Assembly: GCA_025175895.1 (NCBI GenBank)
Contig: CM046003.1
Location: 24,573,245 to 24,637,244, forward strand
Length of the DNA: 64,000 bases
Reading direction: 5' to 3'
From: Wurfbainia villosa
Taxonomy: Eukaryota; Streptophyta; Magnoliopsida; Zingiberales; Zingiberaceae
Part shown: in pieces, positions 55,668 through 64,000 of the stretch
How positions within the stretch are numbered: position 1 is the first letter of the stretch
Layout of the letters: every line of letters begins with the position of its first letter
Position numbers and translations under genes: made by a program
The notes under the pieces: generated by a model
The model's database searches: none
Seen by the model: the letters and a program-made list of their open reading frames with translations, nothing else
Told to the model about the DNA's origin: nothing

Positions 55668-57438
55668 TGTTGGGATCTATTGCGAAATATCGCAAACACA
55701 GTGGAAAAAAACTTGATCCCTCCAGAGATCCATGTGTATACATAAAGGAAATTGTATCTTTTAACTACACCTTAGTTGAGAAGTTACCCTTGTAGCATAG
55801 TCCTTCGCAATCTCGACAGCAACTCCTTGATGATGAATCTTAGTATGATCAGAATAGTCGCACCTCTATGGTATCCACACGAACACTATCTTGGAGAAGG
55901 AGACAAAACCTTTGGTTGTGCTAGCAACCACACCAAGGCTCTCCACCAAAGACTAATTTTTGGCCAAGAAGAAAGGAGAAGGGAATGGAAAAAATACCAA
56001 AAGGCAAAGAGAGGTTCACCTCCTTTTCTTTCACATTGAGGAGTCTCATATGCGTTTTCATGCATTAACCCCATTATCATGCATTAACCCCTTTGCAAGC
56101 AACATTGAGCATTAAATCCCATTTCATGCATTAACCTTTTTGCATGCAACATTTGAGAATAAATTCCAATTACATGTATTAATCTCATTTGCATGCAATG
56201 TTAATGAGTCCTTTTAAATTCCATTACATGCAATAAATCCCATTTGCATGCATGCATGCAACGTTGAGACATTTTTCTCAAATCCTATTTACATGCAATA
56301 AATCCCTTCTCATTTGCCTTCTTTAATTGGTTTCATTTGAGTCTAACTTAAATTAAATCAATTTGAGTCCAACTCAAGTTTGGTCAAGCAATGAGTCTAA
56401 TTCATTCTAGTCTATTTAATTAACTAATGATTCATTTAGTCAAACTAAGATGATCCTATCTCCAAAATAACGTGTTCTTTATGTGTGACCCAATAGGTTC
56501 TTGCAACGTTGGCAATGTTTCTAAAACCCTTTTAGAAACATAAGCAATGAGTGACATCTAGCAATGCATCATTGTTACCCAAGTGGCAAGAATATCGAGA
56601 TCCGACATAACCTTACTGTGGCTACTATAATATATAACCTTGTCCTTCTATCCTCGATATCTAGATCGATCAATGAGGCATAGATCATGTCATCATCTTA
56701 TCAATCTTTGTGCTCTTGATCCCCAAATAGACTCACTCAAACAAATAAGCTCAATATCTCATATTGACTCATTTGAGCATGACTATGCATTTCGTGGTTC
56801 TACTCTATCAAGAGACCTAAAGATATCATTCCCGTCATATGGGAGGGATAGATCTCATCTACATCACTCACATCCCTCCGCATAATTTGTTACATATCCA
56901 GTGATCGCCTTTATAGTCCACCCTGTTACAGGTGACGTTTGACGATACCAAAGTACACAACTCCTTATGTAGGGAACCGTAGTGATTTTAGGTCTAAGGA
57001 CTAACCATACCAATAGTCACTATGAGAAAGTTTATGACACTCATATGACGATCCATGAAACTTTCTCATGGCAGATCAATTCAGTATATATTCTCTAATA
57101 TATACCCATGTGTCAATGTGATATCACATATCCATGACTTGTGATATCAAGTCATCAATTGACCTACATGCTAGTCTCAATGCATTAATATTGCCCTTGT
57201 ATATTAATGCTTGACTAGGAATATTTAAGAATAGTGTTCTCTACAACCTCTCACAATCAATTCTACCAATTGATGTGTTGTAGATAAGAACCTACTTTCT
57301 AGGATATTATTATATTTATTCGGTTGGCACAGTCATGAAGTAAATATAATAACCAAACTTTGCCTTAATTATTAATAGAATATGATACATAAGTCCCTAG
57401 TCAATCATCACATAATTAACTCTAGGGCTTACTACTAA
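55668..57438 (-). repeat. 5' LTR of element I
   Basis: About 1771 bp, on the minus strand (TG)TTAGTAGTAAGCCC...CCCAACA. The first part matches the truncated LTR at 26525-27028 and, more distantly, the B LTRs. The outermost TG is missing at the junction with fragment K, where TTAG follows AACAACC directly. Confidence 0.87.
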
Positions 57439-59707
57439 GGTTGTTCCTACTACTCCAACTAACTAGGGAGGATCCAAGGAATTGACACCCACCACTAGTA
57501 CTCTTCCGATCCAATTTGCAATCCACATAATGGGAATTGGTATACTCGACCAAGTCAAAAGACCTAGTTCTAGGGTACCAAAGTCCTACACTTATTGTGC
57601 CTTTAATGTATCTTAAGATTCTTTTAACGACCACTAAGTGAGACTCTTTGACACAAGATTGGTATCTTGCACACATACCTACCGCAAAGAAAATATTGGG
57701 TCTACAAGCAGTTAGGTATAGTAGGCTACCAATCATACTCCTATAAAATTTTAAGTCAATTGATTTACCTTCAAGATCATTGTCTATCATAGTGTTAGTT
57801 GTCATAGGAGTGGTTACTACCTTAGCATTTTTCAAACCAAATTTCTCGATCATTTCTTTGGCATATTTGGTTTGGTATATATGAATTCCCTTATTAATTT
57901 GTTTAAATTGTAGACCTAAGAAGAAATTTAATTTCCCAACTAGACTCTTTTTAAACTCATTTTCTATATTTTTAATAAAGTCTTGGAGGAGACCATCATT
58001 TGTCGACCCAAAAATGATATCATCAACATACACTTGAGCAACAAAGATATCTTTTGACTTTGACTTTATAAATAGAGTTTGATCAACTTGACCTTTTATA
58101 ATCCTTAGAGATTAAGAAAGATGATAGTCTTTCATACCAAGTCCGAGGAGCTTGTTTTAACCCATATAAAGCTTTTCTAAGCTTATAAACGTGGTTTGAG
58201 TAATCTATACTCTCAAACCCGGGAGGTTATTCTATATATACCTCTTCCTTAATAAATCCATTTAAGAATGTCGATTTAATATCCATTTGATAAAGCTTAA
58301 ATCTCATGTGAGCGACATATCCTAATAGGATTCTTATCGACTCTAACCTAGCAACTGAGCATAGGTTTCATCATAATCAAGTTCTTCAACTTGATTGAAA
58401 TCCCGTGCAACCAACCTAGCTATGTTTCTAGTTATGTTCCCTTGATCATCCAACTTATTTCTAAAGACCTATCTTGTGGTAACAATAGTGCTATCATTGG
58501 GTTTCCCCCACAAAAAAAATAGTGCTATCATTGGGTCTAGGAACTAGCTCCCATACTTGACTTCTCTCAAATTGAATCAATTCTTCTTGCATTGCCAAAA
58601 TCCAATCCGTATCAAGTAATGCATCATTAATTGATTTAGGCTCAATTTGTGAGATGAGAGCTACTTGACTAGTAGAAGCCCTATGGAAGGATCTAGTCCT
58701 TGCTCCTTGGGATAGTTCTCCTATAGCTTGGTCTAGGGAATGATTTTGATGAATCCTTAATGTTCTAGAAGGTGAGTCACATTCAAATTGATCATGGTTA
58801 TCCTTTCTTTTTTCATCATTGGAATCTCCTCTTCTACCCCCTTGATCATTACTTATTAGTCCTCCCCCTTGATCATTACCCCCTAAAGTTAGATTTTGAA
58901 GTTTTTGGGTAATGGCTTGATTTTTATCATTGAGATCCTTATCAATGGAGGATTTCCTAGGGTAATTACTAGTAGATTCATTAAATTGAACATTCTTTAA
59001 TCTTTTTAGTCCTCTTGTTGTATATTCTATAACCTCTACTAGTAGATGAATATCCAACTAAGATTTCCTCATCCACCTTAGACTCAAATTTTCTTAAATT
59101 GTCTTTGGTATTTAAAATTTACGTATTGCTAATGGTCTTATGTTGGAAGAGTCTTAGAATATTCCATAATTCAAAAAGTGTTTTACCTAAAACCTATGGA
59201 TTAATATACGATTTTGGATATAGCAAGTGGTGTTAACCACTTCCGCCCACAAGTAGCTAGGTAAGGAATATGTATTAAGTATTGTTCTAGCCGCTTCTTG
59301 TAGGACACGATTTCTCCTTTTCACCATCCCATTTTATTAGGGTGTTCTAGGACAAGAGAACTCATGCTTGTACCCTTGTTCTAAGCAAAATTTTGAAAAG
59401 TTAGAATTCTCAAATTCTCTACCATGATCACTACGGATCCGATTGATTTTGAGATTCCTTTCATTTTCTACCCTTTTGATAAATCCTATGATTATTTCTA
59501 ATGTATCATCCTTATGTTTCATAAAATAAACTCATGTATACCTAGAAAAATCATCAACTATTACTAAACAATTTGTATTTCCATTTAATGAAGGGATGCT
59601 ATGACAATCAAATAAATCTAAATGCAATAGCTCTAAGGGTAATAAAGTACTAGTTAGAGTTTTACTCTTGTGTGATGATTTGGATTGCTTTCCTTCTTGG
59701 CATGCAT
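57439..59707 (-). pseudogene. pol: Fragment K: integrase-RT-RNase H of an A-like element
   Basis: Minus-strand pieces: integrase core (KHKDDTLEIIIGF, SDHGREFEN with GGE changed to GRE, 59522-59337), integrase end, linker (59057-58494, YPRKSSIDKDLND), and RT with YVDDIIFGS (frame 58033-57422). RNase H is cut at AGTAGGAACAACC by element I. A 16-bp segment (GTGCTATCATTGGGT) is repeated with an A-rich filler around 58487-58535. The left end is lost to I, the right end is cut by M at 59708. Stops near 58090, 58230 and 59337. Confidence 0.9.
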
Positions 59708-60490
59708 TGTAAACACCCCCCTAGTCTTTCCACTCTCTACTAGGGGAGATGTCACTACTTTACTGTCTTATTCTTAAATTCATGCAATATACTAACGCAA
59801 TATGCTAACAACTAACATGATCATAAGGACCTTGACATCACCTAAATAATAATCATTTCAAGATCTTCACATGACATGCAAGTATTAAGACTAACCCAAC
59901 ATGACTCTAGCATCTTTGGTCTCAACCATAAGCAATCCAGTTGAACTTCAACAATATAAAAAGAAAACAATTAAAAACTAAAAATCTGGATTAGACATCT
60001 ACACTTAGGATCTTTTATTTCCACTGTTCCGTCGTCACACACACCAAGCACTTCGTCCGCCATGCCACCTCACTGAAACTTTTCTTTACCTTTATCTGCC
60101 GTATAAGGAAATGCAAATTGTAAGCAATAATGCTTAGTAAGTACTTTCTATGTTCACAAAAATATGCAACGTATGAAATCATGCAACTAATTCTCTTATG
60201 CTTGATATTGATACACATGCAAGCATAACTGGAGATCATAACTCTGATTATATGTCTCTTGTATAAACTATGCTCTTAAGTATTTTAAAACTTGTAAACA
60301 GTGTATTTAAACTGGAATGATTAAATTTGAAAATTTTTGCTTATACTTATATTGATACTTCAAAATAATAATCATCCTGGATATAAGCCCGGCATAGTAC
60401 CAATGCGCGCTTTCCTAATAGGCCGGGGTGCCCAACCACCGAACCTACCAGGGTAACTGGGACTGAGGGCCTTGGCCCGTGGGCGAAACT
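59708..60490. mobile_element. M: gypsy-like LTR fragment
   Basis: Begins TGTAAACACCCCCC inside K's integrase and runs to the insertion of element L. TTACTAAGCATTATTGCTTAC (minus, about 60130) and the CCGGCATAGTACCAATGCGC stretch resemble LTRs of plant Ty3/gypsy chromoviruses, which suggests minus orientation. No coding motif; the other end lies beyond the window. Confidence 0.5.
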
Positions 60491-60954
60491 TGTTGGTGCA
60501 GTAGGCACCTAAGTCGAACCTGAGTTTTGATTATAGCAAACGATACAAAGTTAAGCTCATGTTGTTATCTCACGAGCTGAATCGAGTGTGCAGAAAATTG
60601 CTATAGCTGGAGTTGAAAGCTAGCGACACCCAGAGGAAGCCGCGGTGGTCGGGCGACACTCAAGTGACTTCGGAGGGAGCCGAAGGAATTGAGTGGAAGG
60701 CCGGAAGTAAAAGCAACACGTAAGTATTGAGGTAAGCTCGTGTGTGCGAGTGTAAGTAAGGTCATATCCTTGTTACGGGGAAAGACTTAAGCATAGATCC
60801 GACCCAAGACATCTCATAGGTGGTCTAGGTCGAGATCGGACGGTCGACGACCGTCGAAATAATGTTTTCTTTAAGCTAACATTGCCTTGCAGCCAGCATC
60901 AGTCGACTGCCAACCTGAAGGACTCGACTGCCGTCCATCAGTCGGGTGACTACG

Positions 60955-61558
60955 TGTAAGTGCTTATAAGATCCCGTATATATCTCCACTATGGTATGAT
61001 ATTGTCCACTTTGGGTCTAAGCCCTCATGGTTTTGTTTTTGGGCTTCACCCAAAAGGCCTCATACCAATTGAGATATCTTTTGATCTTATAAGCACATAA
61101 TCTTTTCCATGTCAAGCTATGAATCTCGAACGAAAAAAAAGGGGAGCTCCCATGTCTGGATCAAGAGAACCACATTAAGTCCTAGTGGGTTAAGGATCGG
61201 ATGTCAAGCGGAGGAAGTCCTTCGAGGACATATAGGCTTGAGGGGGGGCTCATTATGGTCCTTCGTTTGAGAGGGAGATTGTTGGAGTATGGATAATACA
61301 ATCAAAGTCCCACATTGGCAAGACATGGAAAAGATTATGTGCTTATAAGATCAAAAGATATCTCAATTGGTATGAGGCCTTTTGGGTGAAGCCCAAAAAC
61401 AAAACCATGAGGGCTTAGACCCAAAGTGGACAATATCATACCATAGTGGAGATATATACGGGATCTTATACCAAAACAAAACCATGAGGGCTTAGACCCA
61501 AAGTGGACAATATCATACCATAGTGGAGATATATACGGGATCTTATAAGCACTTACAA
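60955..61558. repeat. Large inverted repeat of TRIM-like LTR sequence
   Basis: 60955-61113 is the reverse complement of about 61318-61558 (arms begin TGTAAGTGCTTATAAGATC and end GATCTTATAAGCACTTACA). The right arm holds an extra tandem copy of about 70 bp. Just before it, GAGAGGGAGAT-TGTTGGAGTATGG looks like a polypurine tract and LTR start. No protein is encoded. Confidence 0.8.
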
Positions 61559-61654
61559 TTTTTATTATGGTCGACGACGTCGCTGTTGGCCATCGTTATT
61601 CAGCCTCGTTTTCACCGAAGTGTTTTTGTTTTTCAGACTTAGGCCTCCAGCATA

Positions 61655-62290
61655 GTAAAGTTTATGAATCTGCAACCAAGTGATCCTTGATCATTTACCG
61701 TGATTCATAAACTTTAGTACTTAGCCCGAGGTCTAGAGTTCAACTCGGGAAGGCAAAACCCACTTCCAGGGGTGGGAAGACCAGGTGAGTAACGACAGGC
61801 CAACAGGGGTGATGGTCGTCGACCAATAGGGATCACTTGGTTACCAGGATTCATAAACTTTAGTACTTAGCCCGAGGTCTAGAGTTCAACTCGGGAAGGA
61901 AAGGTGGGAAGACCTGTGAGTAACGACAGCACCAATAGGGTCGCCAATTCGCCAATAGGGGGCCGGTCGTTACAATAAAAGGCGCTTTTTAATTGGCGAG
62001 ATCGTCGCTCGTCGTTGTTACCGCCACACGCCTTCACCTGAAGTTTTACTCAGATTGACTCTAGACTTAGTTTATGAATCTCGCAACCAAGTGATCCTGG
62101 GATCACTTGGTTACCAGGATTCATAAACTTTAGTACTTAGCCTGGAGGTCTAGAGTTCGAATCCTGGGGAAGGCAAAAACTCACTTCCAGGGGTGGGAAG
62201 ACCAGGTGAGTAACGACAGGCCAAAAGGGGCGACGGTCGTCGACCAATAGGGGTCGCCGAATTCCGCCAATAGGGGGCCGGGTCGTTACA
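61655..62290. repeat. Three diverged repeat units with inverted ends and a pol III B-box-like motif
   Basis: Units near 61675-61830, 61829-61976 and 62097-62290 share GATTCATAAACTTTAGTACT, GGTCTAGAGTTC and GGTGGGAAGACC. The last unit has GAGTTCGAATCCTGG (B-box consensus GTTCRANYC); the others are mutated there. Facing copies of AGTTTATGAATC and GATTCATAAACT make hairpins (best at about 62068-62127). Possibly SINE-derived; no clear A box or A tail. Confidence 0.5.
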
Positions 62291-62798
62291 CTACGGCTAG
62301 CACTCGACTGATGCTACCAGAATGATCGGTGATGGCCATCACCGATCCCGTCAAAGGATCACCTCGAGGAGTCAAGGTTTATCACCAAATTTCAAGGGGA
62401 GTGGTGCTCAAATATGATTGGCTAGGGTTCCTCTCGAAAAGGGGCTCAAAGGCTATAAAAGGAGGTCCTAACCTAGGGTTTTTCATAATTCTAAGTGCTC
62501 AAAAGCTTCCGCAATGCTGCGACTCTCCGACGACTCTACGACAACGAAGTGCTGCCAACAACCCTAGCTTAAGGTCTTTCTTTTTTAGTTGTTGGTATAA
62601 TCCTTGTTATTGTTTTCAATATTGCAACTCTTTTACTCGAGGTTTTTCTATCGTTGCATTTTACTTTAATAGAAGAGAGGGTTTGTCTCTCTATCATTTT
62701 GCTTCAAAAGTTTTTTTGTAATCGTCAAACTCCTACCTCCAACGAGGAGGAGTGTTTTAGTGAATTGCCCTCCGTACACGGTCTAGGACCGTTAGGGC

Positions 62799-62830
62799 CT
62801 TGGAGTAGTAGCCGAAGGCTACGAACCAAG
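62799..62830 (+). promoter_or_regulatory. Loop-E-type hairpin in LTR L
   Basis: Outer stem CTTGG/CCAAG, AGTA (62804-62807) opposite GAA (62823-62825), inner stem GTAGCC/GGCTAC, loop GAA. All pairs are Watson-Crick. Confidence 0.66.
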
Positions 62831-62961
62831 TAAAAAAATAAACTTGTCTCTTTTTGTTTCATTTACATTTCCGCTGCGTATATTTGTCTTGAAACGAATT
62901 CGAAAGAAAAAGGCTTTTCGCTATTCACCCCCCCTCTAGCGAACCGCATCGATCCAACAAT

Positions 62962-62973
62962 TGGTATCAGAGC
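62962..62973 (+). promoter_or_regulatory. Primer-binding site of element L
   Basis: TGGTATCAGAGC two bases after the LTR; initiator-Met tRNA type. Confidence 0.95.
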
Positions 62974-63183
62974 CGGGGGTTGCTAAGATTTGGTGAAACC
63001 ACCAATCTAGCCATTTTTACAGATTTATTTTTTTTGTTCTGTTTTTTTCTTTTTTTTGGATTTATTTCGCTTTGTTAAGTATTCTCCCGCACTACTAATC
63101 CAAGACGCGAGTCTTGGCACTTGTTTTTGTGTTTTTGTCGTTGCTAGTTTCTTCGTCGTCGTCTCCTTGTGTCTTTTGTTCTA

Positions 63184-64000
63184 ATGGCCCATCTCGAGGG
63201 TTTTAGCACCGTCCGACCTCCGTTTTACAATGGAGATGACTTCCGTTATTGGAAGGGTCGGATGGAATGCTTCCTAAAAACCCAAATAGAGATGTGGATT
63301 GTGATCCAAACCGGGTTCACCCTTCCTACTAATGAAGAAGGTGAATCCTTGGATTACAATCAATGGACCATTACGACAAAACGACAAGTCGAAGCCGATG
63401 CCAAGGCAACACAAATCCTCCAATGTGGCCTATCCAAAGAGGAGCTAAATCGCGTCGGCCCCTTCATAAGCGCAAAAGATCTTTGGACAAAACTAGTGGA
63501 GCTACACGAAGGGATTGATGAAGCCAAGGTATGTAAGCGCGACCTCTTGTTCAATAAATTATATAATCTAAAAATGCAGGAACACGAGTCCGCGACGCAA
63601 CTCCACGCCCGTATCCAAGACATAGTCAACAACCTACACGCAATCGGGCAAAAGGTCGAAAACTGTGACCTTATAAGGTATGTTCTAAACTCTTTTCCGA
63701 GGACTACCTTGTGGGCATCCATGGTCGATGCTTACAAGGTCTCCAAGGACCTCTCTAAACTTAGATTAGATGAACTCTTTTCCGATTTTGAATTACATGA
63801 GCAGTCCAACTCGGAACCCGAGAGGGGTATAGCCTTGTTTGCAGGTTCAAAGAAGAAGAAAATCGCAAGCAAGCCACCACCAACCAAGGAGGAAGACGAG
63901 TCCGAAGAAGAAGTTGACCCGGAATTGACTGCCGAGCTAATGAACCTAGCTCGAAGGATAGCCAAGGGACGAAAGCGAACCACAACTCGACCCAACCAAG
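63184..64000 (+). CDS. gag: gag of element L, intact as far as visible (at least 272 aa)
   Basis: Opens with MAHLEGFSTVRPPFYNG at 63184 and stays open to the window edge. UBN2-type gag domain about residues 60-220 (CGLSKEELNRVGP, LWTKLVELHEG, VENCDLIRYVLNSFPRTTLWASMVDAYKV). Then ELHEQSN and a Lys- and Glu-rich linker typical of the stretch before the zinc knuckle, which must lie beyond the edge. No frameshift or stop, in contrast to the gags of A, B, D, I and J. The start is chosen because it is the first ATG of the family-specific opening and matches J. Cytoplasmic particle protein by family knowledge. Confidence 0.9.
   Translation, partial: MAHLEGFSTVRPPFYNGDDFRYWKGRMECFLKTQIEMWIVIQTGFTLPTNEEGESLDYNQWTITTKRQVEADAKATQILQCGLSKEELNRVGPFISAKDLWTKLVELHEGIDEAKVCKRDLLFNKLYNLKMQEHESATQLHARIQDIVNNLHAIGQKVENCDLIRYVLNSFPRTTLWASMVDAYKVSKDLSKLRLDELFSDFELHEQSNSEPERGIALFAGSKKKKIASKPPPTKEEDESEEEVDPELTAELMNLARRIAKGRKRTTTRPNQ

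Larger units (their letters stand above)
60955..62290. mobile_element. P: compound insertion in the L LTR
   Basis: Bounded by a perfect duplication CTACG (60950-60954 and 62291-62295), starts TGTAAG and ends GTTACA. Read on the minus strand it begins TGTAACGACCCGG, a common start of plant gypsy LTRs, so it may be a solo LTR that took up other DNA. The left part (60955-61558) is an inverted pair of TRIM-like LTR sequences; the right part is built of repeated hairpin units with a tRNA-type B box. Confidence 0.7.
60491..62959 (+). repeat. 5' LTR of element L, split by insertion P
   Basis: TG...GATCCAACA; about 1.13 kb without P. TATAAAA at 62454-62460, upstream hairpin about 62767-62799, loop-E hairpin 62799-62830, ATTCACCCCC-CTCTAG near 62924-62939. 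Confidence 0.92.
60491..64000 (+). mobile_element. Element L: SIRE-like copia retrotransposon (J family), 5' part
   Basis: LTR 60491-62959 (with insertion P), primer site 62962-62973, gag from 63184 to the window edge. The pentamer before it is AAACT (60486-60490), the presumed target duplication. Same family as J by LTR start (TGTTGGTGCAGTAGGCACC) and gag start (MAHLEGFS). Confidence 0.92.

Noticed and set aside
60955..61558. Retrozyme or Cassandra-type TRIM
   Set aside because: No hammerhead core and no 5S rRNA-like promoter segment found in the LTR-like arms.
62097..62200. Genuine tRNA gene
   Set aside because: Only a B-box-like motif is present; no cloverleaf, anticodon arm or acceptor stem can be drawn.

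Overview
This is nuclear DNA of a flowering plant. Essentially everything recognisable is transposable-element sequence: nested Ty1/copia LTR retrotransposons, solo LTRs of Ty3/gypsy type, and a CACTA (En/Spm) fragment. I found no host protein-coding gene, rRNA or tRNA gene, or CRISPR. The plant assignment rests on tRNA-iMet-type primer sites (TGGTATCAGAGC), CACTA DUF4218/DUF4216 domains and two plant copia lineages. The species cannot be named. One lineage (elements A, C/D, H, J, K, L) looks Sirevirus (SIRE/Maximus)-like: long gag with a coiled-coil tail, long LTRs and several polypurine tracts. The other (B, I) has a short gag and 1.8-1.9 kb LTRs.

Layout. 1-3097 and 20247-21241 are read as inside of element H, with gag remnants at 1321-2395. 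Element A (+, 3098-20241, TSD GAAAT) sits in H, and element B (+, 7159-16094, TSD TGTAG) sits in A's pol. H's 3' LTR (21242-24184) holds a solo LTR, G (22558-23894, TSD AAGAG). H ends in a decayed CACTA transposon (24185 to about 26526). From there to 57438 lies element I (-, B-like), whose 3' LTR is truncated against the CACTA. I is split by element J (-, 28927-49404, TSD GCCTT/GCTTT). J contains element D (-, 33317-41495), an extra gag-LTR segment C (31389-33316) and a second copy of its own 3' end (41496 to about 43280). I's leader carries a gypsy-type solo LTR, N (52693-55438, TSD CCCTT). I's 5' LTR abuts an A-like fragment K (-, 57439-59707), which is cut by a gypsy-like LTR M (from 59708). 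M is cut by element L (+, J family, from 60491), whose LTR contains a compound insertion P (60955-62290, TSD CTACG). L's gag runs intact off the right edge.

How the parts work together. Each retroelement encodes gag, protease, integrase, reverse transcriptase and RNase H. Almost all copies here are broken by stops, frameshifts or catalytic substitutions. The least damaged are D (one stop in gag, one in pol, plus a 7-bp duplication at the gag-pol junction) and L (gag open as far as seen). Perfect or near-perfect TSDs give the insertion order: CACTA, then H, then A, then B; I, then J, then D; and K, then M, then L, then P.

The most interesting observation is not a protein. The transcribed downstream part of every SIRE-like LTR here (A, D, G, H, J, L; both strands; nine copies) can fold into a small hairpin. 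Its stems vary in sequence but stay paired, while its internal loop is constant: AGTA opposite GAA, the consensus of the loop E / sarcin-ricin (bulged-G) RNA motif. A second covarying hairpin lies just upstream in A, D, J and L. The same LTRs carry arrays of the palindrome CAGTCGACTG, and sequence divergence between LTR pairs is concentrated there.
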